NCBI GenBank assembly: GCA_000827495.1
Contig: KN817561.1
Location: forward strand, 124,001 to 188,000
DNA length: 64,000 nt
From: Hypholoma sublateritium FD-334 SS-4
Taxonomy: Eukaryota; Basidiomycota; Agaricomycetes; Agaricales; Strophariaceae
Reading direction: 5' to 3'
The notes under the pieces were generated by a model. It was not told the DNA's origin. It searched no databases and was given only the letters and a program-made list of their open reading frames with translations. Positions 22,653-34,613 of this stretch are shown one piece after another (position 1 is the stretch's first letter; each line of letters begins with the position of its first letter). The translations under genes and the position numbers were made by a program.

Positions 22653-22722
22653 TATAAACATGGCAGTGCGCTTGTCGGTTTTGCTCCACCTTTCCTTTTC
22701 TCTTTTCCTTCTCTCTTCCTAG
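22653..22722 (+). promoter_or_regulatory. TATA-like box and pyrimidine-rich tract before EF-3
   Basis: A TATAAA lies at 22653-22658. It is followed by a strong C/T tract at about 22681-22722 ending in CTAG. CT-rich leader or promoter tracts are common before highly expressed fungal genes. The tract plus AG could also be the acceptor of a 5' UTR intron. Transcription start is not proven. Confidence 0.45.
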
Positions 22723-22911
22723 AAAGGTCCGTGCCCGTCCGTTTCGTCCCTCCGTCGTCGTTGCTCACAGTGACCTCAGGCATATTTGCCACCGTATAGA
22801 GAACTAGAGCGTCCTTTGTCTTTGCAGCCATTAACGACCTCCCACAAAAAGTATGTGCGATCTGCTGCAATCTACCCGCATATGCTCATGTCTCGCCCCA
22901 AGACACTCGAT

Positions 22912-25900
22912 ATGCCCGCTGTAACTGCCGCCGCTGTTGCTACCCCCGCCCCCGCCTCGCTCAAGGCCACCGTTGCACCTGTTGAGGGCCAAATGGACAT
23001 CAACGCCCTCTTTGTCGCCGATAAGGCCGCCCGTGAATCCGCTGGAAAGCAGCTCGCTGCCCTCGCTCTAAAAGATGGCCCCGCTGCCCTCCAGTCCGTC
23101 GGCTTCGCTGACGCCGTCATCAAGGCCCTCGCCGACAAAAAATCCCCTGCTACCCGCGAGGGTGCTGCAGATGCCATCTCCGCGCTCGCCAACAACGGCG
23201 CCACGAAGTCGCTCGAGCCCATTTTCGCCGACTCCGGCCTCTACAATGCCCTCCTCGAGGCCTTCGCCGACAAGATGCCCGCTGTCAGGACAGCCGCTAT
23301 CGAGGCCGTGCGCCTGTACGTTTCTAGCATGAACCCGTGGGCGACCTCCTTCATCCTTCCTGCCCTCCTTCACGAGATCAAGACTGCCGGCAAGTGGCAG
23401 ATCAAGACCGGCTCTCTCGTCGTGCTCAACCAGCTCGTCGTCAGCGCCCCTGTCCAGATGGCCCGTCTCATGCCCGACATCGTCCCCATTCTCGCCGACG
23501 CCATCTGGGACACCAAGGCAGACGTGAAGAAGGCCGCCCGCGATTCCCTCACGAAGGCTACCGCCCTCGTGTCGAACAAAGACATTGAACGCTTTATTCC
23601 TGCTCTTATTAAAGCTCTTATTAATCCCGTTGAGGAGGTCCCTGGTACCATCGCTCTCCTCTCGGCTACCACTTTCGTTTCTGAAGTAGATTCGCCTACC
23701 CTTTCTCTCATGGTTCCTCTTCTTTCCCGTGGTCTCTCCGAGAAGCTGACTGCCACGAAGCGTAAGGTTGCTGTGTGAGTCCGCTTTCAACGCTCGTACA
23801 CGAAATTTTCACTAATTACCATATATAGCATTGCTGACAACATGGCCAAGCTCGTCGACTCCCATGTCACCGTCCGCCCTTTCATCCCCAAGCTCCTGCC
23901 TGGTCTGATCAAGGTCGAGGACATCATCGGTGACCCGGAAGCCCGCAGTGTCGTCGCTCGCGCCATCGCCACCCTCCGCCAAGTCGGCCAGGTCCCTGCC
24001 GACAGCGATGGTTCCGATCTCCCCGCGCTCCACCACGCCGATGAGAAGCAACTCGCTCACTCCCTTGTTGCCATCTACAAGAAGCTCGGCGCCACCATCT
24101 CCCCCGGAAACCTTGACACCATGTATGCTTCCAACCTGGCTGCCAACCTTGTCAACGCCAAGAACTTCGATGTGCCTCAATGGGACCTTCTTGCTCCTTA
24201 CCTTGCATTCGTTGCTCCTTCGCCCGATCCCATCACTGTCGCTCGTGAGTGGGTCGTCCGCTCCGCCACCGAAGGTCTGGACGAAGGCGAGGTCCTCGAG
24301 GATGAGGAGGAGGGTGAGGACCTGTGCAACTGCCAATTCTCGCTCGCCTACGGTGCCAAGATTCTCCTCAACACTGCTACTCTCCGTCTCAAGCGTGGTC
24401 ACCGCTACGGTCTGTGCGGTAAGAACGGTACCGGAAAGTCGACCCTCATGCGCGCCATCACCAATGGCCAGGTCGAGGGCTTCCCTTCGCCCGACGAGGT
24501 CCGCACTTTCTACGTCGAGCACGATATCGACGGCAGCGAGGAGGACACCTCCGTCCTGCAGTTCATCCTTTCGGATACCCGTGTTCTTGTCTCTCGCGAG
24601 GAGGTCGTCGAGACCCTCGCCTCCGTCGGATTCTCCGATGAGCGCCAGGCGCAGTCAATCAGCGCTCTCTCCGGTGGTTGGAAGATGAAGCTCGCCCTTG
24701 CCCGTGCCATGTTGTTCAAGGCTGATATCCTCCTCCTCGATGAGCCCACTAACCATCTCGACGTCGTCAACGTTGCCTGGTTGGAGAACTACCTCACCGG
24801 TCTGACCCACTGTACATCGAGTAAGTTGCTTGAAATTTCAATATACAAAATAGATACTCATTGGGTCCGTAGTCATCGTGTCGCACGACTCTGGCTTCCT
24901 CAACAACACCATCACCGACGTTCTCCACTTGAACCGCTTTAAGCTCCGCAGGTATCGCGGTAACCTCGAGAAGTTCGTCCAGCAAGTGCCTGAGGCCAAG
25001 TCGTACTACTCGCTCGAGGCCGCCGAGGACTACAAGTTCAAGCTGCCCGACCCCCCTCTCCTTGAGGGTGTCAAGACTAAGGAGAAGTCGCTCATGAAGA
25101 TGTAAGTTTCGTGTTGACCTCGATTTCGGAGCATATATTTACAATCATTCTAGGCGCAAGGTTGGCTTCCAGTACCCCACGTCGTCCGTCCAACAGCTCC
25201 ACGACATCACCCTCCAAGTCTCCCTGTCTTCCCGTGTCGCTGTCCTCGGTCCTAACGGTTCCGGAAAGTCGACTCTCGTCAAGCTGCTCATCGGTGACTT
25301 GGAGCCCAACAGGGGCGGTGAGACCTGGAAGCATCCTAACTTGGTCATCGGTTACGTTGCCCAGCACGCTTTCCACCACATTGATCATCATCTCGACAAG
25401 ACTCCCCTCGAGTACATGCTCTGGCGTTACCAGACCGGAGAGGATCTCGAGGAGATGCAGAAGGCCAACCGCATCATCACCGATGAGGAGGCTGCCAAGA
25501 TGAAGGAGGGTGGCAACATCGTCATCGAGGGCAAGAAGTGCATCATCGACGAGATCATCAACAGGAAGAAGCTCAAGCAGTCGTACGAGTACGAGGTTTC
25601 GCTCAAGGGCCTCTCCTCGTCGGAGAACATCTGGCTGCCCCGTGATGACCTCATCAAGCGTGGCTTTGAGAAGGTACGTATGTTCATGTCGCTTTTACAC
25701 GTTTATTCATTCGACTTTTGTATTACAGAAAGTCCTTGAGGTTGACACTCGTGAGGCACAGCGCCTCGGTCTCCTTCGCCCTCTCGTTCGTCGCGAGATC
25801 GAGAAGCACTTCGCTGACTTCGGCCTCGAGCCCGAGTTCGTTTCGCACAACACCATGAGGGGTCTCTCTGGTGGTCAGAAGGTCAAGATCGTCCTCGGTG

Positions 25901-26356
25901 CTGCCACATGGCGTCGCCCCCACATCATGTGCCTCGACGAGCCTACCAGTGCGTTTACTCTCCTTCCCATTCATTATATAAGTGATACTGACGATGTTAT
26001 CAGACTACCTCGATCGCGAGTCGCTCGCCGCCCTCATCGAAGCTCTGAAGGACTTCGAGGGAGGTGTCCTCGTCATCACCCACAACCGAGACTTCTCCGA
26101 GTCCCTGTGCAAGGAGGTCTGGGCCATGCGTGATGGACACCTCGAGGCCTCCGGCCACAACTGGGTTGAGGGTCAAGGTGCTGGACCCCGTATCGACAAG
26201 GCCGCCGGCGAGGAGGAGGACACGTACGATGCTATGGGTAACAAGATCGACACCAAGAAGCAGAAGAAGATCAGCGCCTCAGAAGCCCGCAAGCTGAAGA
26301 AGGAGCGCATTGCCAGGAAGAAGAGAGGCGAGGAGGTCACTGATGATGAGCTCTGA
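22912..26356 (+). CDS. TEF3: Translation elongation factor 3 (EF-3), ABC-F ATPase (1058 aa, 6 exons)
   Basis: Predicted exons are 22912-23774, 23829-24820, 24873-25101, 25154-25673, 25729-25948 and 26004-26356, exactly 1058 codons plus stop. The N-terminal part is HEAT repeats (for example [26 protein letters not shown]). ABC domain 1 has Walker [10 protein letters not shown], signature [12 protein letters not shown] and Walker [15 protein letters not shown] domain 2 has [20 protein letters not shown] and MCLDEPT-NYLD across an intron. The C-terminus is Lys/Arg-rich ([16 protein letters not shown]). EF-3 is a fungal ribosome-bound ATPase that helps release deacylated tRNA from the E site during elongation. 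Codon use is strongly C-ending, as in highly expressed genes, which also creates long antisense frames. The start at 22912 gives MPAVTAA; an in-frame ATG further upstream is possible. Confidence 0.96.
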
Positions 26357-27422
26357 GCACCTCGTATGTTCATTGTATACATTATGATCAGTCTTTTCCT
26401 CTCGTCCTATGTCTCTCTCTCTCTCTATGTTTATGCACCGCACACGATCCTTCTTATGCTCTGTTCCTATTAGGTGTTCTTCTAGATATCTTCGACGACT
26501 CTTGCATACCTTCGCCTCCATTGCTGTCTGTACCAACTTCTGCACGCGTAATTCTACCATATGGCAATCTACTTCTATTTCTCGAAATTATTTGTGTGAT
26601 GTTGAGTTGCCTGTTGCCTGTGAGCTTACTTGTCGCTGAAGAGTCAGGTTCTGCTCGCCAGAGGTCGAAGATAATCGATAAGTAGTTGCAAGTGCATCAG
26701 CAAAACGGTAATTTAGTTTCAAAGTTTCGCCTGTTTTTTCCCGTTTAGAGGTTTCTGGAGAATCACCTTTATATTTATGTGTAAGTACCGTCGATCCTAC
26801 AAAAACATACGATTCGCAGAGAAGGTTTTCTGGTTTTCTGGTTTTAGAAGACAGGTTTCCTTGTTTCTTCAGGTTTTATTGAGAAACCCACGGAAACTAA
26901 ATTGCCAATTTGCTGGTGTCAACGAGGACATCAACATTACGTTGATCGATGGATACTTCCATCGGATTTCTGTGTTCACCGCGGCGAGGAGGATGCCCTA
27001 TTTAATTAGGATTCCGCGAAGCATTAATGGTTGCTCGTCGCCCTCAGCCCTGATTTATAATGGGCCGCTGAGCGATGAGCTGCGATGGGACGACGATGAG
27101 ATTTTTTGTTACAGCTATTTTTTCGTGGACATTGGGGCAGTCTTACTCTTTTTTGAGAGAGACTTTTTAGCTTGTAGAGTTACACATTTTTATCTAATTT
27201 GTTCCCCAGACTGCGAGAGCCCTTTTCTCGCTAATTATATGGGTTCAGTCACGTGTACTAAATTAAGAACGCGTGAAATGATTATCTAACACGCGTTCAA
27301 GCGCCTTATCTTGATTCTTGAGCATCCGAATTGCATCCGAACAACTGCTCTCTGAACGAAAACCATCCAAAAACCATCCCGCCTGGCGTGGTTGCTTCCC
27401 TAACTTTCTCCCTCACCGTACA
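26357..27422. other. Intergenic stretch between EF-3 and Argonaute
   Basis: Contains a CT simple repeat near 26410-26430, a T-rich region near 26820-26880, and a 170-codon open frame (26777-27289, plus) without similarity I recognise or splice support. The AT-rich character and lack of codon bias make a gene unlikely. The last 160 nt hold an ACGCGT dyad described separately. Confidence 0.45.
27267..27298. promoter_or_regulatory. 9-bp inverted repeat with two ACGCGT cores upstream of Argonaute
   Basis: GAACGCGTG at 27267-27275 and CACGCGTTC at 27290-27298 are perfect reverse complements separated by 14 nt, ending 125 bp before the Argonaute start codon. Each arm contains ACGCGT, the MCB core used by MBF-type regulators in yeasts. 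The spacing suggests a dimer site, but this is inference. Confidence 0.45.
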
Positions 27423-30400
27423 ATGTCGCAGCCCATTCCCTTCACAGTGCTTACAAACTCCTTTGCCATAACGCGGGTCCCCACGAAGGTCTACTATATG
27501 TACGACATCGGTCAGTTCCTGAACATTGAACTTGAGCGTCCCTGGCCTCATGGTGTGCACTCCCTAATGCAGCGTTCTCGCCGCCCGTCAAGGAGGGGCA
27601 GAAGCGCAATCAGCTTTTACATCACCTACAGACGACGGTGAAGCCGGCGACGTTCAATCCGCGGCTCGTCTACGACGGGAACGCCATCGCGTACTCGCCC
27701 GGCAGAATAAATCTGAGCGGGAGCAGCGGCGCAACGGTGAGCTCCTGCGGGCGCTAGAAGAATACTCTGGGGCTGACTTAATCTCTGTGCAGTTCTGTAT
27801 AATGCTCGGGAAGAACGACGAGCAGTCCCCCCTGGCCCGCGGTGCGGTGCAGATCCGCATCACCCTCACGAGCAGTGAGGCCATCAGACCGGCGTGCGTG
27901 TTCTCTGTGCTGAGCGGGCGACGCTGGCTGACCATATGCGCTTGATATAGCGACGTGAGCGATACTACGGTGGATCGCAGGATCACGCAGCGCAGCGTTA
28001 CGGCTACGAACCTGATGCAGCTCATCGTCCGACAGGGGCCCAACCAGTGAGGATCGCCGTCTGCTATATGATGAATTTATTCTGAATGAATTCGAATCGG
28101 ACAGGAATAACACTAATAATGGGCGCGCTTATTTTACGGGTAGTGATCGCTTGGTTATCAACGGCGCTGGTATAGAACTCTGGGGTGGAATTTATCAGTA
28201 TGTTTTCCCTCAAATTGACGTACGCGGAGCGAACCTTGGATACTACTTCCAGATCCGTTCGACCGACGCTTGGGCGCATGATCCTTACTGTCGACACTTC
28301 CACTGCCGCTGTGTACGTGCTGTTTACTCTGGCTACTCTCCCAGGTCTGCACCATGATTAACGCAACATGAACATGTAATCAGGTATCAATCGGGGCAAC
28401 TGATCGATGTCATGTTGGATTTTCTGGGCTACCGAAATGTCCAAGATCTGCAGCTCGCAGAGAATCATCCGAATTATAAGAAACTCGAGAAGTTTCTGAA
28501 GAAACTCCGAATCAAGGTGCTGTCGGGTACCGGCGGCCAACGTTCCCGGATAAAATCCATTCGAGGAATTGTTCCTGCCGGGGGGAACTACACTTTCTAC
28601 AAGGAGTCGGAGGGCGAAGAAGTGACGGTTGCGGTAAGGATCATTACCTTCTCTTGAATATTGGCACACGAATTGATTGTTCCTCCAGCAACACTTCCAC
28701 AGGGCGTACAATTTGCGCATGCAATACCCGAAGATCATTGGTATCAGCCTTTCTGGGAGAAAGGACTCAGGTGCAGACATCGTCCCGGCCGAATATTGCA
28801 CCGTCGAGCGTGGTCAACTATACCGGCACAAAATCCCCGAGAGTGTTACCCCCGCCATGGTCAAGTTCGCAACCTTGAGGCCACGCGAACGCTTAAATAA
28901 GATTATTGCCGGAGTGAGTAGTATCACGTTCTCTCTATGGAAGGTTTGAGAATCTCACTCTTCGTTTTATAGGCCTCCCATTACAATCGCTCAGAATTCG
29001 TTGTGGAATCCGAAATGAGGGTGGATACGAACCCAATGGAACTCCGAGCTACGATTCTGGCGGAACAGCGTATCATGTATGGTAATAGGGTCACCATGGT
29101 ACGCTCTATTTTCCCCTCTAATACATACTTCAGTGGTTTCTGTTTTTAACTAACTCTTATGTGTCAGAACGTCAACAATGGAGCCTGGAATGTTCTCAAA
29201 AAGCAGCTCTATGTCGCGGCTTCCATTGAATCATGGGCAATGGTAAACTTTTGCGGCGATAAATTTAGAATGTCTATATGCGAAGGGTTCATGAATGAAC
29301 TGTGGAAGTGCTGCTCTGAACTTGGTATGTATTTACATCATGTTATTCTTATCTGAGCCTGATTTTGTGTAGGAATGAGTGCGCTGTCTTGCCTATCAGA
29401 ATGATCGGTATATTCCCACTAAAATTCTTTGGTAGGAGTGGCACCACCCCATGGTGTATATAACGTGATAGGACATAATGTCCGACAGGCATGTATCAGT
29501 CATTGCTATGTTAATTTTGGTTTTACACACTAAATATTATTGCAGCAATTGGACGGCGTAATGCAGGAAATATTCAAAAAAACCCAGAATCCTGAGCTGG
29601 TCGCGAAAGTGAACCTCATGATTATTCTTCCGCAAAACGCCGCTCCTATTAGAACCGAAGTCAAGCGCTGGGGGGACATTGAACACGGTACGTTTAACTA
29701 TTTCGTATCAGTTGTGTTTTTTTAAATATTGCAATTAGGCATAGCGACTTTTTGTGTCCGCGAAGGAAAGGTTGCTGGCGCAAAGAATCAATACTTCAAT
29801 AATGTAGCACTGAAGTGCGTCTTAAATTCTATTACTATAGTTTGAGTTTTTGATTTTTTTTTATCATCAAGGTTAAATCCACGCAACGGAGGCACCAATT
29901 CCAGAGGAGTTTCGCCCGCAATGGAAATGCTCAAAAACGAGCCTTTCATTATCATGGGTATGCGTAATATTTTGCATTTCAGTCCTCCACTCAAAACGAT
30001 TTTAGGCGCTGATGTAGGCCATCCAGGACCCGGCGTTCAGAAGCCGTCGGTCACCAGTCTCGTCTATTCGCATGACACCAACGCAACGCAATACGTCGCG
30101 TTATCGGGAGTCCAAGCCCCGCGTACGGAGATCATAGCAGATCTTCGACAATACGTCCGCAACGCTGTTGACACCTGGGGGGCGAAGAATCAAACCGCCC
30201 CTGTGCGGATTTTCTTCTTCCGTGACGGTGTTTCGGAAGGCGAGTTTGCCAAGGTGGCTCAGGAAGAAATCAAGGAGATAAAAGGTACCTCTTTGATTTT
30301 GTTTATACAACTGTTTCATTGAAGTTGATACGCGGCTTTCCCTAGGGGCCGTTGACGATGTGTGGGAACTGAGGAAACTCAAAGCCAAAAAGCCTTTGCT

Positions 30401-31251
30401 AACGTTCATTGTGGTTGGAAAACGGTAAGCCAGCCTCTTCGAACGATGGTTTACCCATTTCACAGTCTCTTCTGTACTTCAGCCATCACGCTGTCTTCTT
30501 CCCGAAGCCTGGAGACGAGTAAGCTGTCTTTCTTGACCAAAAGGTTTGCATTAATTCCGCGCATCTGCTACTAGGAGACATTCGGACAAAACTGGAAACT
30601 GTCGCGCAGGAAGCGTCTTCGACAGCGATGAAATTACGCACCCCGCTCTCGATGATTTCTATCTACAAAGCCATTCGGCAATTATAGGAAGTCAGTGATC
30701 ACAATGGTCTATTGAACCAGGTTCATCTTACTCATTCAACAACACCCGCACAGCCTGTCGATCCAGCCACTACATCGTTCTGCTCAACGAGAACAGAGAC
30801 AGGTTTCCCCTCCCGGCGTAAAGCATCTATTTTACATTCTATGGACTCATGCTCACCATTTTTTTTGTCCTCGCATAGAATTCAAGAATTGGCATACACG
30901 CTTTGCCATAACTATGCCAAGGCTACTCGCTCAGTCTCTATTCCGGCCCCTGTATATTGTAAGTAGATCCCTTCCCATGCACATGTACGACTACTAATAG
31001 GTGGTCCCGACTGCCCTTTAGACGCCGATGTGAGTGCTACCTACCTAGCCTGTGCTATGCGTAAGTCTGATCGAAATCGGTACTAGTTGGTTTGTGCTCG
31101 CGGTCCGTTCCACATTGATCCCAATGCCACCCTGAACTTCGACGACGGCATGTCGGCTTCCAGTGGCCAGACCACCTTCGATCTTGCCAGCTGGAAGTCG
31201 GCATATCTTCCGATTAACAGACGGCTGGAGAAGACTATGTATTTCCTCTAG
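27423..31251 (+). CDS. Argonaute protein (N, PAZ, MID, PIWI; intron-rich)
   Basis: Starts MSQPIPFTVLTNSFAIT and is spread over about 20 exons. The N domain has VYYMYDI-AFSPPVKEGQKR. The PAZ domain lies at about 28380-28920 with SIRGIVPAGGNYTFY, QHFHRAYNLRMQYPKI and VPAEYCTVERGQ. MID contains LMIILPQNAAPIRTEVKRWGD. PIWI has GADVGHPGPGVQKPS, the Glu finger in PRTEIIADL, FFFRDGVSEGEF, and PAPVYYADLVCARGPFH, ending LEKTMYFL. The catalytic tetrad is therefore Asp, Glu, Asp, Asp; the fourth residue, often His in animals, is Asp, as in the slicing budding-yeast Argonaute of Kluyveromyces polysporus. It should load small RNAs for RNAi or quelling-like silencing. The N-terminus lacks the RG-rich extension of many relatives. 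One intron (near 29480-29545) has an ambiguous donor. All exons join in frame, so it looks intact. Confidence 0.92.
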
Positions 31252-31284
31252 TCCGGCGCCGGACTAGAAGATGTACATAGTCTT
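31231..31284. repeat. 54-nt imperfect inverted repeat spanning the Argonaute stop codon
   Basis: Two 27-nt arms meet at 31257/31258. The inner 20 bp (31248-31267, CTAGTCCGGCGCCGGACTAG) are perfectly palindromic. The outer 11 nt of each arm (AAGACTATGTA at 31231-31241 and its complement at 31274-31284) also match. Only three positions between them differ, one of which can form G-U in RNA. The left arm encodes the last seven Argonaute codons and the stop TAG (31249-31251). Confidence 0.9.
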
Positions 31285-31703
31285 TTTCAGAGCGTTCTTT
31301 TTTGCAGGACCACTTTGCGCACACTTTGGGACTACTGTGTGGTGGAGACCGTCTACCTGCCCCTCGTATTCTTACAATTTTGGGCCGTGGGGGGAGCCAA
31401 CTTCGTATAATCAGCACGTTTAAATCATTTGTACAATCTAATTTACTCAATTACTTCTTCGAAATTAGATCAGGAATGCAAAACTTGATATCTCAAAGTC
31501 TGTGGGGCCTTGTCGGTGGAGACGCAAATCTTTGAGATGTGCGTTAAGCAGGGCCAGAAAAATAGAAAGAGGTAATCATTCAAACTGTTTTAGCGGCAGG
31601 ATATCAATCGATTCGTAAGCTGACATAAGTAGAAACGAACATGAGTACAACAACAACTACGCTCCAATGCTGCATATAGCAGACATATTTGATTTTCAGT
31701 CAA
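31285..31703. other. 3' intergenic stretch between Argonaute and CWC22
   Basis: The two genes converge here. No gene is recognised. The first half should be the Argonaute 3' UTR. Confidence 0.5.
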
Positions 31704-34613
31704 TCACCGCCTGCGTTCATACCCGTTATCCCTTCCACCTTCGCGTTCTCGCCTGGGCGGCGGTGGGGGCGACCGATCCCTGTCCCTGGCTCTATCATCA
31801 CGCCCCCCACCGCGCGCAATATGAGGCGGTGGTGACCTCGACCTCCTCCCTGCATCCCGTCGCGCCTGAGGCGGAGGAGAGTAACCATTGCGCCTTCCAT
31901 CACGAGGAGGCGACGGCGCTCGCACAGGCGGCGGCGGGCGGCGGTCGCGATCCGCGCCGCGGAAATCGCGGTCCGGAGAAACGGGCCCGCGTCCGTACCC
32001 GTTCCCACTGCCGCGCGGCGGAGGCGGAGGCGGCGAGCGCGCCCGCCGCGAGTCAGGGCGGACGTCCATGTCCCTGTCCCGATCTCTGTCCGGGGCGCCG
32101 TCGCGCGCGTAGCTGCGCGGCGGCGGGATGGGGGAGCGTTCGCGCTCGCGCTCCTTGTCGCGGCGCGGCGGGGGCGGGGGCGAGCGGGAGGCGTCGCGCG
32201 GCCGGCTGCGCGGGGGCGGTGGGGGCGAGCGCTCGCGGCGGCGGGGCGGAGGCGAGCGCGAGTCGGCCGAGGCGTCGCGGGCGGCACGGCGACGCGGGGG
32301 TGTCCGCGAGCGGGTGCGCGAGCGGCGGCGCTTGCTGCGGCTGTCTTCTGACGAGGACGTCGAGTCTGAGTCTGTGTCAGAGCTGTCGGAATCCGACGAG
32401 TCGGAGTCGGAGGACGACGAAGATTCGGCTTCGAGCATCGCGCGGCGTTGCTCCATGATCAGCTTGGGAGCATTCTGTAGATGTACAAGTTAACAAGATA
32501 CAAAACGCAAGCGGGTGGAGACGAACCTTGAGGTACTCGCGCATGTTTTCTGTCAGCACGCCCAGGCCGATACTCGTGAAGTAATTGATAGAGAATCTCG
32601 TGTTTTTCGGAATATCCATCGGGAACATGCCAGCACATGCATGCTTGACTTCAGGGTCACTGAACCGCTCCGCGAGCACCTTCAGGCCGAGGCTCTCCAT
32701 CATCTCCTGCATCATGATCTTGATGAAGATACGACTACTACTCGTCGTGTCGTCCTCGTTGACCTTGACGCAGTCCAATACCACCCACGAAACGGCGTCG
32801 GTCGCCATCAGATGGCCGAAGAAGCGCGCGATGTTGCGCAGGCGGTTCGTCTCGTATCTGTGGATCGTGGTGTAGTAGTTGTTGAATGCCTGCTCGAAGG
32901 AATCTGTCCATATGCGATTGAGTTTGCTGAAGCGCTCGCCGATCAGGCCGTAGAAAGTCGAGTAGGAACGCTCTTGCGAGCAACACTCGATGATCATGTT
33001 GACTAGTTCGATCTGGCAAAGTGGGTAAGTATCGATCAAGTGGTCGAGTTCAGGTTGCAACACACCTCTTGCCCTTCCTGAAGCTGCACTTTCAGCAGTT
33101 TATGGACGGCTTCTTCGTAATTTAGCGCATTCATGATGGTCAGGTAGATGATACGGCGCAGGTTGACGAGATTTGTCTCTGTCCTATCTTCGATACCCTC
33201 TTTATCCTCAGCGACTAAAGGGAAAAATAAGACGATGCAATCAACATGACGGTGGCAGACATTACCATCTTCGTCCTCTTCTTCCGAATCCTCCTCTTCT
33301 GAGCCTGATTCGTCGCCTGATTCTTCGCCGAGAATTTCATTCTTGATAGCTTTGTATTTTTCTTCATTTTCCATATAATTGGCGTCAAATTTGAAGATGT
33401 CTAATAATAAGGTATAAATCATCTGCAGCCGGCTGCGGAAACAGGGATGACGTACTCAAGCCTTCCTGAATCTGCAGTTCCTCTTCCAGCTGAATTTGAT
33501 GGGTGATTTGTTCGTCCTCCTCGACCAGGTCGAGGCCTTCAGGCAGAATGGGGTTATCTTTGTACTTGTCCTTCCTGACTTGCATCAGTACTTCAATCAT
33601 GTATTGCACCCTTTGACTAATGCTGCCTTCGTTCAAGACGGCACGGAAGCGCTCGAAGACGGTGGCATTGGCTTTGGGAGAATTTTCTGCGAGAAAGGCG
33701 CCGACTTCGCGGGTGAAGCCGACTGCGATTTCGATGGAGTCATCTGTGGGGCGCTCTAGGAGAAGAACAAGGATTTGAAGGGCGATGATTTCGTGCGCAA
33801 CACCTTGGTTGACGAGATGCGCGATGAAGGTGGTCGTGGAATGACACACGATCTAACCGAAGAATTATTTTATTGAAGCAGTAGAACGCAGAACGAAACG
33901 CATACCTTATCATTGCGCTTGAACGACTTCCGGAACTGGCTGATAAGCCTCGTCAGGACCAGCTCGCCAACCTGCGGCAGCTTAGTGTTGATGATCGACA
34001 CGAGCGCAGCAAACACGGGCGTGAACGGCAAACTCGACGCCTGCGCTTTCATCACGCTGCGCGAGAACAGCCCCCGCCCGCGGATGAGGTTCTCCGCGAA
34101 CAGCTCCGGGACGATGAGCTTGATGTTCGCGATATTCACCCTGTTCACGATACCGGTGATGGACTTGCGCAGGGCGTCCCACGAGAGGCGCTGGTATTCG
34201 GGGCTTGCCTTGTCGGACGACGCCGCCGCCTGCATCGCGCGCAGGCGCGCGGGGGGCAGGTAGACGCCGCCCGAGCGCGTGTTGAGCAGCTTCGCGAACT
34301 CGGCGCGCTGCGCGGTCTCTTTTTGGGCCTCTTTTTGCGCGGCGAGCGCCGCGGCTTGCGCGTCGGCGTCCAGCTCCATGGCGGCGACGCGGGACTCGAG
34401 CTGGCCGTCCTTGGGAGGCGCAGGGCCGTCCGCGTCCGAATCCGAGCGCTCGGACGGGGAGCGGGCCCGGCGACGGGATGTTGGGGGGGCGCCGTCCGCA
34501 ATTGGCGACGGCGACCTGTGCGCAGTGTGAGTATGCCACGCATTGTCAGGCAGATGGGAGACGTACCGCTTCCGCTTCTGCGGAGGGGAGTCGGAGTGGG
34601 ATGAGGAGGCCAT
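31704..34613 (-). CDS. CWC22: Pre-mRNA splicing factor CWC22 (MIF4G and MA3 domains, RS tail)
   Basis: Exon 1 is 34613-34567 (MASSSHSDSPPQKRKR), spliced to SPSPIADGAPP. The MIF4G domain begins SGGVYLPPARLRAM and contains YQRLSWDALRKSITGIVNRVN, ENLIRGRGLFSRSVMKAQ and LVNQGVAHEIIALQIL. An acidic linker (GDESGSEEEDSEEEDEDG) leads into the MA3 domain: LRRIIYLTIMNALNYEEAVHKLL, QERSYSTFYGLIGERF, LGVLTENMREYL. The C-terminal exon is about 250 residues of Ser/Asp runs then RS, RD and Pro-rich repeats. CWC22 is an essential spliceosome component that escorts eIF4A-III to splice sites, and these motifs are diagnostic. The gene ends close to and converges on Argonaute. The long RS tail resembles metazoan CWC22 more than the yeast one. 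Confidence 0.95.

Noticed and set aside
23068..24522. Long minus-strand open frames inside EF-3
   Set aside because: They mirror the strongly biased C-ending codons of EF-3 and have no similarity of their own.
26777..27289. 170-codon frame between EF-3 and Argonaute
   Set aside because: AT-rich composition, no recognised family, no splice or bias support; likely chance.
31700..32458. Plus-strand and alternative-frame ORFs over the CWC22 C-terminus
   Set aside because: They are shadows of the RS/RD repeat exon, which joins in frame with the MA3 domain.
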